DNA of 64,000 nt from Micromonospora chalcea (lineage in GTDB: Bacteria; Actinomycetota; Actinomycetes; Mycobacteriales; Micromonosporaceae): positions 1 to 64,000 of the forward strand of contig NZ_MAGP01000106.1 of the NCBI RefSeq assembly GCF_002926165.1. The letters run 5' to 3'. Below, one piece after another: positions 27,551 to 36,404 of the stretch. Below the pieces are notes generated by a model. That model searched no databases. It worked only from the letters and a program-made list of their open reading frames with translations, and was not told the DNA's origin. The position numbers were made by a program, and so were the translations under genes. The number at the start of each line of letters is the position of its first letter. Within the stretch, counting starts at the first letter, position 1.

Positions 27551-28710
27551 CGGGCGACGTCCGGGAAGTAGGAACGCGCGATGATCATCCGCTGGATCTG
27601 GTTGGTGCCCTCGTAGATCTGGTTGATCTTGGCGTCGCGCATGAACATCTCGACCGGGAAGTCGGTGACGTAGCCGTAGCCGCCGTGCACCTGGACGGCG
27701 TCGGTCGTGACCGCCATCGCCATGTCGCTCGCGTACGTCTTGGCGATCGAGGCCAGCCGGGCGGCGTCCGGATGGCCGTCGACGTAGGCCTGCGCCGCGT
27801 CGTAGACCAGCGACCGGGCGGCGTGCAACGGGATCGCCATGTCGGCGATGAGGAACTGCATGCCCTGGAACGCGGCGATCGGCCGCCCGAACTGCCGCCG
27901 CTCGCCGGCGTACCGGACGGCCGCGTCGAACGCGCCCTCGGCGATGCCGAGCGCGAGGGCGGCGACGACGATGCGGCCCTCGTCGAAGCCCTGCATCAGC
28001 AGGGGGAAGCCACCGTTCTCCGGCCCGAGCAGGTGGTCGGCCGGCACCCGGACGTCGGCGAAGACCATCTCGGCGGTCGCCGAGGCGTGCAGGCCCATCT
28101 TCTCCTCGAACCGCACCGCCTCGACCCCGGGCCGGTCGGCCTCGACGTAGAAGGCGGACACGCCGCGCGGCCCGGGACCGCCGGTCCGGGCGACGACGAC
28201 GTAGAAGTCGGCGTGGCCGCCGTTGGTGATGAACCGCTTGCTGCCGTTGATCACCCACTCGTCGCCGTCGCGCCGCGCGGTGGTCGCCACGCCGCCGAGG
28301 TCCGACCCGGCTTCGGGTTCGGTGGCCGCGACCGCGCCGAGCCGGTCGCCGGATGCCACGTCCCGCAGCACGCCGGGGAGCCAGGCCGGCGCGTCGGGCC
28401 GGTCGGCCGCCCGCACCATCACCTTGGTCGGGAACCAGGTCGCGGTCAGCACGGTGGACGCGCTCGGGTAGACCTTGGAGATCTCCTCGAGGACGACGAC
28501 CTCGGCCCGGACGTCGGTGTCGACGCCGCCGAACCGCTCGGGCACCACGAGCCCGGTGAAGCCGGCGCCGGCCAGGATCTTGCGCAGCTCCGGTGAGAAC
28601 GTGCGGCCGCGCTCGAGTTCGGGTACGAGCGGCGCGATCCGCTCCGTCGCGACGTCGCGGGCGACCGCCGCGAGGTCCCGTAGCTCCGTTGGCAACATGT
28701 CGAAGAACAC
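27547..28710 (-). CDS. Acyl-CoA dehydrogenase
   Basis: 387 residues from GTG 28710, with GAAAGGG about eight bases upstream; the ATG at 28698 is a possible alternative. Typical FAD-site segments are AVAATEPEAGSD and WVINGSKRFITNGG. RRQFGRPIAAFQGMQF is the fourth helix, and KINQIYEGTNQIQR holds the catalytic Glu at E367. It introduces a 2,3-double bond in an acyl-CoA and passes electrons to ETF. First gene of its operon, 134 bases from a divergent GntR gene, with a candidate operator between them. Confidence 0.92.
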   Translation of the reverse strand: MFFDMLPTELRDLAAVARDVATERIAPLVPELERGRTFSPELRKILAGAGFTGLVVPERFGGVDTDVRAEVVVLEEISKVYPSASTVLTATWFPTKVMVRAADRPDAPAWLPGVLRDVASGDRLGAVAATEPEAGSDLGGVATTARRDGDEWVINGSKRFITNGGHADFYVVVARTGGPGPRGVSAFYVEADRPGVEAVRFEEKMGLHASATAEMVFADVRVPADHLLGPENGGFPLLMQGFDEGRIVVAALALGIAEGAFDAAVRYAGERRQFGRPIAAFQGMQFLIADMAIPLHAARSLVYDAAQAYVDGHPDAARLASIAKTYASDMAMAVTTDAVQVHGGYGYVTDFPVEMFMRDAKINQIYEGTNQIQRMIIARSYFPDVAR

Positions 28711-28737
28711 GCGTGGATCCCTTTCAGCTCAAGCGCC

Positions 28738-28752
28738 GGTATACGGGATATT
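28738..28752. promoter_or_regulatory. Candidate GntR operator, site A
   Basis: GGTATACGGGATATT on the plus strand. Its reverse complement contains TATCCCGTAT, identical to site B at 31818-31827. It lies 28 bases upstream of the acyl-CoA dehydrogenase start and 92 bases upstream of the divergent GntR gene. The AT-rich sequence stands out in a very GC-rich background. Confidence 0.5.
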
Positions 28753-28843
28753 GGAAGGGACGGGATGACCGCGACTCCGGACGCGGTGCGGCAAAATGGC
28801 AGTAAGCGGCGGAAACGAACAAACCAGCCGCAGAGGAGGACCT

Positions 28844-29512
28844 GTGAGTCTGACGTCGGAACGGCTCGACCGCACGCCGCTCGGCCAGCGGATCGCCGAC
28901 GCGCTGCGGCACGACATCCTGTTCGGGCGACTCGCGCCCGGCACCAAGCTGGCCCAGACACAGGTGTGCGAGCGGTTCGGCACCAGCCGGATGCCGGTCC
29001 GCGACGCCCTGCGGCAGCTGACGTACGAAGGATTCCTGACCGGCGACGGCGGCGGGCACAGCGTCGTGGCGCCCCTGCGCCGGCACGACATCGAGGACAG
29101 CTTCCTCATCGAGGGCCAGCTGCACGGCATCGCCACGCGGCGGGTCGCCGAGCGGGCCGACCCGGCCCACCTGGCCGAGCTGGCCGAGCGCCACGCACAG
29201 ATGTGCGGCGCCGCCGAGGACGCCCAGCTGGCCGCCGATCTGAACTGGCACCTGCACCGGCGGATCAACCAGATGGCGCAGTCGCGCCGGCTGATCGTCG
29301 CGCTGCGGGCCCTTGCGGTCACGATTCCGCGCGACCTGCTCCTGGAGTTCCCGCAGTGGATCGACCGGGCCAACGACGAGCACGCGCAGATCATCGCGGC
29401 GGTCGCGGCGGGTCGCGGCGAGCAGGCCGCCGGCCTGATGCGCGACCACGTGGCCGAGGCCGGCCGCGACCTCGTCCGCTACCTGGAGAAGAAGGGCGTC
29501 GACCTGACCTGA
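28844..29512 (+). CDS. GntR-family (FCD-type) transcriptional regulator, copy 1
   Basis: 222 residues. GTG 28844 follows GAGGAGGA closely, so it is preferred over the ATG at 28796. The winged helix-turn-helix spans residues 12-75 with QVCERFGTSRMPVRDALRQL. The C-terminal all-helical FCD domain has DLNWHLHRRIN and further His residues that could bind a metal or acyl ligand. It is about half identical to the regulator at 53596, including FGTSRMPVRDALR and IPRD/VPRDYLLE segments. It probably represses the divergent catabolic operons until an acyl-CoA or acid inducer binds. Confidence 0.9.
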   Translation: MSLTSERLDRTPLGQRIADALRHDILFGRLAPGTKLAQTQVCERFGTSRMPVRDALRQLTYEGFLTGDGGGHSVVAPLRRHDIEDSFLIEGQLHGIATRRVAERADPAHLAELAERHAQMCGAAEDAQLAADLNWHLHRRINQMAQSRRLIVALRALAVTIPRDLLLEFPQWIDRANDEHAQIIAAVAAGRGEQAAGLMRDHVAEAGRDLVRYLEKKGVDLT

Positions 29513-29523
29513 TCCGGCGGCGG

Positions 29524-30168
29524 TCATGGCGCCGCCGCGAGTTCGTCGGCGACGAGCAGGCAGCCGTGCAGCCCGATGCCGCACGCCAGCGCGACGGCCT
29601 CGGCGACCTGCCCCGGTGTGGCGCCCAGGTCCAGGGCGGCCCGGATGTGCTCGCGGACGACATCCGCGTCGGCGAGGGTGACCGCCGCCGCGACGGCGAC
29701 CGCGATCAGCTCCCGGTCGACGGCCGGCAGCCCCGCCGCCCCGCCCGCGTCGACCACCTCGGTGTGGGCCGAGGCGAGCGCGGCGTCGACCGGCGGCAGC
29801 CCGACCTCGCCGTCCGCGGCCGGGCCGGCGAGGTCGGCGAGGATCGGCAACGCCAGCGTCGCGGCCCGGATGCCGACCGAGCCGGCCACCGCCGCCGCGT
29901 GCATGACGTGCGCGCGCGGGGCGCCGGCGCGCAGCGCGCCGGCGACGTGCATGCGCACCCCGGCCGGATAGAGGTGACCCGGCGCCGCACTCAGCGCCAC
30001 GCAGATCAGTTCCTTGAGCGCCACCGGCAGCTCCCGGCCGCGCCACGGCACGGCCGCCAGGCGCAGGTACGCCTCCAGCACCTGTGGCGCCTCGACCGCG
30101 ATCGCGTCGAAGGCCGGTGTCCACCGTCCGCCCAGGTAGCGGTCGGCCAGGGTGCGGTCAGCCGGCAT
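29524..30168 (-). CDS. Carboxymuconolactone decarboxylase-like (AhpD fold) protein
   Basis: 214 residues from ATG 30168, overlapping the thioesterase gene by 11 bases. Two CMD-like helical repeats are visible: ELPVALKELICVALSAAPGH with MRMHVAGALRAGAPRAHVM-type continuation, and LPAVDRELIAVAVAAA with VREHIRAALDLGATPGQV. No redox CxxC is present, so it is unlikely to be a peroxidase. It may be a lactone decarboxylase or isomerase, or have lost activity. Third gene of the 31769-29524 operon. Confidence 0.75.
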   Translation of the reverse strand: MPADRTLADRYLGGRWTPAFDAIAVEAPQVLEAYLRLAAVPWRGRELPVALKELICVALSAAPGHLYPAGVRMHVAGALRAGAPRAHVMHAAAVAGSVGIRAATLALPILADLAGPAADGEVGLPPVDAALASAHTEVVDAGGAAGLPAVDRELIAVAVAAAVTLADADVVREHIRAALDLGATPGQVAEAVALACGIGLHGCLLVADELAAAP

Positions 30169-30604
30169 CGGCCACCACCCCGCCGCACAGCGCCTCGCGC
30201 AGCCAGTCCGGCATCGGGGCCGCCCGCAGCCGGCCACCATCGAGCCGCGACCACACGTGCACCGTGCGTACGCGCACCGCCTCGCGCCGGTCGGGCCGGC
30301 GGAATCCGGTCGAGCACAGCGTGAACGAGCTGCGCCCCACCGGCCCGGACCGCAGCTCCAGGTCGACCCGGTCGTCGAGACCGACCGGCGCGAGGTAGTC
30401 GGCGTTCGCGCTCACCGTGGCCGTCGCCTCGCCGACCCGCAGCAGGCCGCTCAGCGGATGGCCGATCGCGTCCAGCCAGCCGGTGTAGACCTGCTCGTGC
30501 CAGGCCAGCGGGGCCGGGTAGTAGATGACACCAGCCTGATCGACGTCGCGCATCGGCACCCGCAGCCCGAGGCGGGCGAGCAGCGGCGCGACGCCATCAG
30601 TCAC
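30158..30604 (-). CDS. Hotdog-fold acyl-CoA thioesterase (4HBT type)
   Basis: 148 residues from GTG 30604; upstream codons overlap the dehydrogenase gene, so the longer reading was not used. VPMRDVDQAGVIYYPAPLAW is the classic 4-hydroxybenzoyl-CoA thioesterase entry, with the catalytic Asp in DVDQAG. ANADYLAPVGLDDRVDLEL follows. It hydrolyses an acyl- or aroyl-CoA and may recycle CoA from dead-end intermediates. It overlaps genes on both sides, indicating one transcript. Confidence 0.85.
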   Translation of the reverse strand: MTDGVAPLLARLGLRVPMRDVDQAGVIYYPAPLAWHEQVYTGWLDAIGHPLSGLLRVGEATATVSANADYLAPVGLDDRVDLELRSGPVGRSSFTLCSTGFRRPDRREAVRVRTVHVWSRLDGGRLRAAPMPDWLREALCGGVVADAG

Positions 30605-31769
30605 GGCCCATCCCCAGTGTCCGGGCCACCCGGTTGCGCACGAGTTCCTCGGTGATCCGCTCGAGCCGGAAGGCGCGCAGGTCCCGCCACACGTGCTCGA
30701 CCCCACCCCAGCGGGTGAAGCCGATGCCGCCCATCAGCTGCACCGCTACGTCGGCGACCCGCTGCGCCGCGTCGACGCTGCGCGACTTCGCGACGTCCGC
30801 GCCGACCGTGACCGGCGCGCCGGCCGCCCACCGCCGCGCCATGGCGTACGCGTAGTGGCGGGCCGTCTCGAGGTCCATGACCGCGTCGGCGACCTGGTGC
30901 TGGAGCGCCTGGTAGCTGTCCACGCGGGTGCCGAACGCGGTGCGCCGGGCCGCGTAGGCCAGGCCGCGTCGCAGCGCGCCGTGCGCGGCGCCGACCACGA
31001 TGGCCGGGATCAACAGCCGCTCCTCCACCAGCACCGTGCGCAGCGCCGCCTTGACCGCCGGACCGGTGAACGCGTGGTCGACGGCCACCCCGTCGAGGTC
31101 GACCTCGTACGTGCCGAACGAGGACGCGAAGCTGGGCGTCGGCACCCGGGACATCGACAGCCCGGGCGCGTCCGTACGCACGAGCGCGAATGCCAGTCCG
31201 CTCGTGCCGCCGGCCGGCGCCCCGGCCTCCCGGACCAGCAGGAAGAGATGGTCGGCCGAGGCCGCGGCGGTGCAGTAGCGCTTGCGTCCGCTGACCCGCC
31301 CGTCGTCCAGGGTGGTGTCCAGCGCGCCGAACAGGTCGGATCCACCGCCCGGCTCGGTGACCCCGAACGCGAAGCGCCGGCGGCCGGCGGCCAGCCCGGG
31401 CAGCAGCTCCTTGCGGGTGGGCTCGTCGGCCAGCGCGGCCAGCAGCGGCGCGGCGAAGCAGTTGGAGATGCCCCAGACCCAGGCCAGCACCCCGACCCGC
31501 TCGGCCAGCACCTCGGCGATGCGCATCTTCGCCACGATGTCGGCCGGTTCACCGCCGTACTCCTCGGCGATCCCGACCCGGTGCAGGTCGTGCTCCGCGA
31601 CCCAGTCCCACAGGTCGGCGGGAAACTCGGTGCGGGCGGCCAGGTCGGCAGCTGTCTCGTCGTCGATCCGGGCGACGAGTTCCCGGGCGCGGTTCACCGC
31701 GTCGTGCTCAGGTCCGTCGAGCGGCTCGAGGACCTGCTCGGCGGGGGCCGCGGACGGTACGAGGGTCAT
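30597..31769 (-). CDS. Acyl-CoA dehydrogenase family protein with altered catalytic segment
   Basis: 390 residues. Clear family features: GIAEEYGGEPAD, AFGVTEPGGGSDLFGAL, the RTAFGTRVDSYQALQHQ helix, and VQLMGGIGFTRWGGVEHVWRD. The usual EGTN-type catalytic Glu segment is replaced: the C-terminus reads RLERITEELVRNRVAR, which by simple alignment places Arg at the Glu position. It may use another base, act on an unusual substrate, or serve as a non-catalytic subunit. First gene of its operon, divergent from an F420-type oxidoreductase. Confidence 0.86.
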   Translation of the reverse strand: MTLVPSAAPAEQVLEPLDGPEHDAVNRARELVARIDDETAADLAARTEFPADLWDWVAEHDLHRVGIAEEYGGEPADIVAKMRIAEVLAERVGVLAWVWGISNCFAAPLLAALADEPTRKELLPGLAAGRRRFAFGVTEPGGGSDLFGALDTTLDDGRVSGRKRYCTAAASADHLFLLVREAGAPAGGTSGLAFALVRTDAPGLSMSRVPTPSFASSFGTYEVDLDGVAVDHAFTGPAVKAALRTVLVEERLLIPAIVVGAAHGALRRGLAYAARRTAFGTRVDSYQALQHQVADAVMDLETARHYAYAMARRWAAGAPVTVGADVAKSRSVDAAQRVADVAVQLMGGIGFTRWGGVEHVWRDLRAFRLERITEELVRNRVARTLGMGRD

Positions 31770-31811
31770 GAGGGCCTCCGTCGGTCGATGAGACGGCTCC
31801 TAGCGGTCGAC

Positions 31812-31829
31812 ATACTGTATCCCGTATGC
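31812..31829. promoter_or_regulatory. Candidate GntR operator, site B
   Basis: ATACTGTATCCCGTATGC contains TATCCCGTAT, the exact ten bases found inverted in site A, and ATAC/GTAT ends in inverted orientation. It lies in the 83-base gap between the divergent acyl-CoA dehydrogenase (31769) and LLM oxidoreductase (31853), overlapping where both promoters should be. Confidence 0.5.
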
Positions 31830-31852
31830 TGTTTTTGCTGAAGGGGGTCGTC

Positions 31853-32761
31853 ATGGTGAACGTCGGATGCTTCCTGCCCACCTACTCCGCGAGCGGTCCG
31901 ATCGAGCCCGCATCGGTGCTCGACATGGCCCGTGACGCGGAGGAGCTCGGCCTCGACCATGTCTGGGTCGGCGACCACTACCTCTGGAACGTCGGCATGC
32001 TCTCGCCCCTGCCGGCGCTCGCCGCGGTCGCCGCGGTGACCCGGCGGGTCCGCCTCGGCACCGGCGTCTACCTGCTGAACCTGCGTCATCCGGCGCTGAC
32101 CGCGAAGGACGTCGCGACAGTCGACGTGCTCTCCGGCGGCCGGCTGGTGCTGGGCGCGGGCATCGGCGGCGACAACCCCGAGGAATACCGGGCCCTCGGC
32201 GTGGACCCCGGCCGGCGGGCCCGCCGCTTCGAGGAGACGGCCGCCGCCGTCCGGGGCCTGCTGGCCGGCAGCGGCGAGCCGTACCAGGGGCGCATCGTCG
32301 ACCTGCCGGCGTTCACGATGGAGCCGCTGCCGGTGCAGCAACCTGTGCCGCTGTGGCTCGGCGGGCGCGCGTCCGCCGTCGTCGAGCGCGCGGCCCGGGG
32401 CGCCGAGGGCTGGTTCCCGGTGTGGGTCAGCGCCGGCCGCTTCCAGGCGGCCACGGACACCGTGGGCACGATCCGCGGCGACCTCTCCGGCTTCGCGTTC
32501 GCGCTGAATCTCTTCACCACCATCGCCGACACCCGCGAGGCGGCCCGCGACGCCGTGTCCAACCACCTTGCCACGGCGTACGGGCTGCCGTTCGACAGCT
32601 TCGAGCGGTACAGCGCCTACGGCACCGCCGACGACATCCGCGAGTACCTGGCTCCGTACGTCGAGGCCGGCATGACCGATGTCGTGTTCAACATCGCCGG
32701 GCCGGACCCGCGCGGGCAGCTGCGCCGGCTCGCGGCCGAGGTCGTGCCGGCGCTGCGCTGA
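31853..32761 (+). CDS. LLM-class F420-dependent oxidoreductase
   Basis: 302 residues. ATG 31853 is chosen because AAGGGGG lies five bases upstream; the ATG at 31826 falls inside the operator-like site. Bacterial luciferase-like barrel features: GLDHVWVGDHYLWN, RVRLGTGVYLLNLRHP, TVDVLSGGRLVLGAGIGGDNPEEYRALG and VPLWLGGRA. Such enzymes oxidise or reduce alcohols, ketones or ring double bonds with F420, or act as flavin monooxygenases. Its promoter site links it to the catabolic regulon. Confidence 0.85.
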   Translation: MVNVGCFLPTYSASGPIEPASVLDMARDAEELGLDHVWVGDHYLWNVGMLSPLPALAAVAAVTRRVRLGTGVYLLNLRHPALTAKDVATVDVLSGGRLVLGAGIGGDNPEEYRALGVDPGRRARRFEETAAAVRGLLAGSGEPYQGRIVDLPAFTMEPLPVQQPVPLWLGGRASAVVERAARGAEGWFPVWVSAGRFQAATDTVGTIRGDLSGFAFALNLFTTIADTREAARDAVSNHLATAYGLPFDSFERYSAYGTADDIREYLAPYVEAGMTDVVFNIAGPDPRGQLRRLAAEVVPALR

Positions 32762-32765
32762 CCGG

Positions 32766-33386
32766 TCAGCCGAACACCGGAAAGATGTCCGGCGCCCGCC
32801 GGCCGGTGGCCACCTCGATGAGGGCGAGCGGCGGCGCCATGCCGGTCAGGAAGCGCACCGTGTGCTCGGTCGCCCCGTCCGGCAGGTCCGGTTCGCGGCC
32901 CAGCGCCGCCGCGAGGTCGAGCAGGTGGACGGTGGCCTCCACGAGCCGGACGACGGTCGCTGCCCGCACCGTCGTGGTGCCCCGGCGGAAGTACTCGACC
33001 GTCTGGTCCGGCTCGGCCGCGGCCAGCGCCACCGCCGCGGGGCCGTCCTCGGCCAGCCGCCGCACCAGCTCCGCGGTACCGGCCGCGCGGGCGTCCGCCA
33101 CCGCCGCGTCCGCGTTGCGGGCAGCGAGGTCCGCCGCGACGTGCTCGTCCGGCTTGAGGGCGCGCAGCAGGGCCACCGCGTCGCCGTGCTCCGGCGGACC
33201 CTCGGCCCGGCGCCGCCGCACCAGCGCCGCCAGCCCGCCGACACCCTGCGAGACGTGGGCGTAGAGCGCGGCCACGTCCCACCCGGCGCAGCGCGTCGGT
33301 GCCGTCCACCGTTCCTCGTCGAGATCCGCGCCCCAGGCGCCCCAGACCCGCCACAGGTCCCCGAGGACCTCCGTCTCCGTGCGCAT
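32766..33386 (-). CDS. Maleylpyruvate isomerase/mycothiol-dependent (DinB-like) family protein
   Basis: 206 residues. The N-terminal W-x-x-P-T-x-C-x-G-W-D-V signature is present (ERWTAPTRCAGWDV) with LYAHVSQG, whose His44 is a likely metal ligand, and a later RLVEATVHLLDLAAALG helix with Glu and His. This is the TIGR03083/MDMPI fold, which binds a divalent metal and often mycothiol. It could catalyse a cis-trans isomerisation or thiol transfer. Last gene of the long 41928-32766 transport and activation operon. Confidence 0.8.
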   Translation of the reverse strand: MRTETEVLGDLWRVWGAWGADLDEERWTAPTRCAGWDVAALYAHVSQGVGGLAALVRRRRAEGPPEHGDAVALLRALKPDEHVAADLAARNADAAVADARAAGTAELVRRLAEDGPAAVALAAAEPDQTVEYFRRGTTTVRAATVVRLVEATVHLLDLAAALGREPDLPDGATEHTVRFLTGMAPPLALIEVATGRRAPDIFPVFG

Positions 33387-33396
33387 GCGACTCCTC

Positions 33397-34737
33397 TCAG
33401 GTCACTGCCGCGAACAGGCCGATCGCGGCGCCGCCGGCGCCCAGCAGCGCCAGGCCGAACGGGAGATTCCAGCGCAGCCCGATGTGGACGGCACTGCGCC
33501 CACTCAGCGCCGACACCAGCAGGGTCAGGCCACTGAGCGGGGACAACACGAAGGCCGCCATCGTGCCCACCAGCGCTGCCGCCGCGACCAGCGCCGGCCA
33601 CGCGCCCGTGCCCAGCGGGGCGAGCACCGTCGTCACCACGATGAGGGTGGTCAGCGGGTACAGCCCGGCCAGCCCCAGCACGGTGATGGCCAGCGCGCCA
33701 CCGGCCAGCAGCGCCCACGCGGGCAGCCCGGCGGCGTCGAGCAGCCGGCCGACCGCTCCGTCGGCCGTCCACCGGCCGGCCGCGGCGACCACGAAGCCAC
33801 CGGCGCCGAAGAGCAGGAACTGCTCGCGCCAGGAGCCGGCCTCCGAGCGCGCCAGGGCCACGGCGCGGGCCGGCAGGCGGGTCCCGCGTTCCCAGAGCGG
33901 CACGACGAGCAGGACCGCCGTCATCGTCGCGGCCGGATGGCTGAGCGGCGTAACCATCTCCAGCACGACGAGCACCACCACGACACAGCCGATCATCGCC
34001 GCGAACCCCGCGGCAAGCCGTCCTCGCTCCGGTCGCGGCGCGGGCAGCGCCCGGGCCCGCGGCACCGGCCCGAGCGGCACCAGCATCGCGGCGACCAGGC
34101 CCAGCGCCAGCGCGTACGGCAGGAAGCCGGTCCAGGTCAGGCCGGTGAGCGTGAGCACCACGGCCAGCGGTGGCGACAGCGGCGTCACCAGGTTGGCCGC
34201 TATGAACGCGCGGCACACGACTCCGGCCGAGCCCGCCTCGTCGGCGGCGGAGTCCATCGCCCGCACCGACCGGTACGCCAGGGCGACCCCGCCGAACGAC
34301 AGCGCCAGCGAGAGCAGGTAGGTCAGCGTGGCCGCGGACCAGACCGCGCGGGTCCGGCGCAGCCGCACGAGGGTGACCTCGGCGATCGCCGTGTGGTAGC
34401 CGCGACGCAGCATCGGCAGTTCCAGCAGCCGTACCACGGCGACGAACGAGAAGACGCCGCACATCGTCGCGAACGCGGCCGACACGTCCGACCAGCGGGC
34501 GCCCGCCACCAGGCAGAGCGCGGCGCCGGCGAGCATCATGGCGAGCACCGTGCGGCGTACCGGCGGGCGCAGCGTGGGCCAGGCCGTCGCGGCGACGACC
34601 ACCACTCCGGCGACGAGCAGCGGCGCCGTGTAGGGCCGCGCGGCCGGCACGACCAGGGTGCCGACGCCGGCGGCCGCGCTCAGCCACAGGACGGCGTCGG
34701 GCACCCCCAGCCGCGGCGCGACGCCGGCTCGGGTCAT
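33397..34737 (-). CDS. Multipass membrane permease, ion-transporter-superfamily-like
   Basis: 446 residues from ATG 34737 (ATGA overlap with the ligase stop). About eleven to twelve hydrophobic segments are visible, with an internal FIAANLVTPLSPPLAVVL element and, near the end, FVLSPLSGLTLLVSALSGR. The two elements are inverted-repeat-like P-L-S motifs, as in DctM/CitMHS/ArsB-type carriers. It may import or export an organic acid. The subfamily is not recognised, so substrate is inferred only from the operon. Confidence 0.7.
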   Translation of the reverse strand: MTRAGVAPRLGVPDAVLWLSAAAGVGTLVVPAARPYTAPLLVAGVVVVAATAWPTLRPPVRRTVLAMMLAGAALCLVAGARWSDVSAAFATMCGVFSFVAVVRLLELPMLRRGYHTAIAEVTLVRLRRTRAVWSAATLTYLLSLALSFGGVALAYRSVRAMDSAADEAGSAGVVCRAFIAANLVTPLSPPLAVVLTLTGLTWTGFLPYALALGLVAAMLVPLGPVPRARALPAPRPERGRLAAGFAAMIGCVVVVLVVLEMVTPLSHPAATMTAVLLVVPLWERGTRLPARAVALARSEAGSWREQFLLFGAGGFVVAAAGRWTADGAVGRLLDAAGLPAWALLAGGALAITVLGLAGLYPLTTLIVVTTVLAPLGTGAWPALVAAAALVGTMAAFVLSPLSGLTLLVSALSGRSAVHIGLRWNLPFGLALLGAGGAAIGLFAAVT

Positions 34738-36404
34738 GCCCGGCCGGACGACGCCGAATCGGCAGTGAGCCGCTGCCGCAGCACGTTCTTCTGGATCTTC
34801 CCGGTGGGGGTGGCCGGCAGGGCCTCGATCACCTCGAGCCGCTCCGGCCACTTCTGCCGGGTGACCCCCATCTCGTCGAGGAACGCGGAGATCTGCGCCA
34901 GGGTCAGCTCCGCGCCGCCCCGGGTGACCACGAAGGCGCAGGCCCGCTCGCCGAGCCGCTGGTCGGGTACGGCCACGACGGCCGCCGCCTGGACCAGCGG
35001 ATGGGCGGCGAGCAGGTTCTCGACCTCCAGCGCGCTGATCTTCACGCCACCGCGGTTGACGATGTCCTTCATGCGGTCGACGTACAGCACGTAGCCGTCC
35101 TCGTCGACGGTGCAGAGGTCGCCGCTGTAGTAGCGGCCGGACTCGTCGCGGGCCTCCGCCGTGGCTTCCGGGCTGCCGTAGTAGCCGAGGAACACGTGCG
35201 GCCCGGCGGTGGAGTACTCGCCGACCTCACCCACCGGCACGGGTGTCGCGCGGTCGGCCGGGTCCACGATCGTGACGTCGATGCCGTCGAACGGACGGCC
35301 GTCGCGGCCGGTCACCTTCTCCCACGGGTCGTCTGGGAAGTTGAGCGTGTGCAGCGGCGCCTCGGACTGGCCGAAGACCCGCAGCAACAGGCAACCCAGC
35401 TCCGAGCGGGCCCGCTCGACGAGCGCCGGCGCCACCCGCGCGCCGCCGGAGACGAAGTAGCGGAACGACGACAGGTCGTACGAGGAGAGGTTGTCCTGCT
35501 CGACGAGGTCGCCGATGAACGGGGTGGCGCTCACCGTGAAGGTGGCCCGCTCCCGGCTGATCATCTCCAGCGCGCGCTGCGGATCCCACTGGTCCTGCAG
35601 CACGAGTTTGGCCCCGCACAACAGCGAGTCGTAGACGCCGAACAGCAGGCCGGTGGCGTGCGCGATGGGACTCGGCATCCAGATCGGCGTCTCCGGGCCG
35701 AGGCCGAGCGCGCCGGCGATCATCGTGGGCGGCGACAGGTCGGTGTTGTGCGTGTGCACGACGCCCTTGGGCAGCCCGGTGGTGCCCGAGGTGAAGCTCA
35801 CCTTGGACACCTGGTCCGGGTGGGGCCGCAGGTGGGCGAAGGCGCCGGGGGCCGGCGCCCGTTCGGCCAGGAACCGCTCGTACGGCACCATGCCCTCGCC
35901 GGCCTCGCCGAGCACGATGACGGTGCGCAGGTCGGGCGCCTGCGAGCGCAGCCGCTGCGCCATCGCGACGAAGTCGAACCGGCGGTGCGTGTCCGGCACG
36001 ATGTACGCCCGGGCGCCGGTGGTGCGCAGCATGTACGCGACGTCGTGCTCCCGGTAGATGGACATCATGGTGAGCGCGCGCAGACCGGCCCGCTGGATCG
36101 CGAGGTAGATCTCCACGAACTCGATCCGGTTGGGCATCTGCACGGCCACGAACTCACCCGGCCGAAGCCCGGCGTCCACGAACGCCGCGGCGAGCCGGTC
36201 GACGCGGTCGGCGAGGGCGGCCCAGGTGATCCGCCCGTTCTCGTCGACCACCGCGGTCCGGTCCGGGCGCTGTCTCCGGTGCCGGTCGAGGAAGTCGACG
36301 ATCAACTGGTCCCGCCACTGCCCGGACGCCTTGAACGCGGCGATCCGCTCGAGGGTGTACACGTCACTGGCCGAGGTGATGACACCCGGTACGGTCACAG
36401 ACAT
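34734..36404 (-). CDS. Acyl-CoA ligase, cyclohexanecarboxylate-CoA ligase (AliA)-like
   Basis: 556 residues. The N-terminus YTLERIAAFKASGQWRDQLI is typical of the AliA/short-medium acid ligase branch. The AMP motif is SFTSGTTGLPKGVVHTH, followed by RVFGQSEAPLHT, YYSGDLCTVDEDGYVLYVDR and the Lys-containing TPTGKIQKNVLRQRL. It activates the imported acid with ATP and CoA. Coupled to the transporter genes upstream by overlaps, it is the best candidate for the entry enzyme of the pathway. AliA identity is by motif resemblance, not by alignment. Confidence 0.86.
   Translation of the reverse strand: MSVTVPGVITSASDVYTLERIAAFKASGQWRDQLIVDFLDRHRRQRPDRTAVVDENGRITWAALADRVDRLAAAFVDAGLRPGEFVAVQMPNRIEFVEIYLAIQRAGLRALTMMSIYREHDVAYMLRTTGARAYIVPDTHRRFDFVAMAQRLRSQAPDLRTVIVLGEAGEGMVPYERFLAERAPAPGAFAHLRPHPDQVSKVSFTSGTTGLPKGVVHTHNTDLSPPTMIAGALGLGPETPIWMPSPIAHATGLLFGVYDSLLCGAKLVLQDQWDPQRALEMISRERATFTVSATPFIGDLVEQDNLSSYDLSSFRYFVSGGARVAPALVERARSELGCLLLRVFGQSEAPLHTLNFPDDPWEKVTGRDGRPFDGIDVTIVDPADRATPVPVGEVGEYSTAGPHVFLGYYGSPEATAEARDESGRYYSGDLCTVDEDGYVLYVDRMKDIVNRGGVKISALEVENLLAAHPLVQAAAVVAVPDQRLGERACAFVVTRGGAELTLAQISAFLDEMGVTRQKWPERLEVIEALPATPTGKIQKNVLRQRLTADSASSGRA

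Noticed and set aside
28765..30324. Long plus-strand frame spanning the GntR gene and the opposite CMD gene
   Set aside because: It crosses two well-supported genes in the wrong phase or strand and has no motif; the GntR frame starting 28844 has a clear Shine-Dalgarno sequence.
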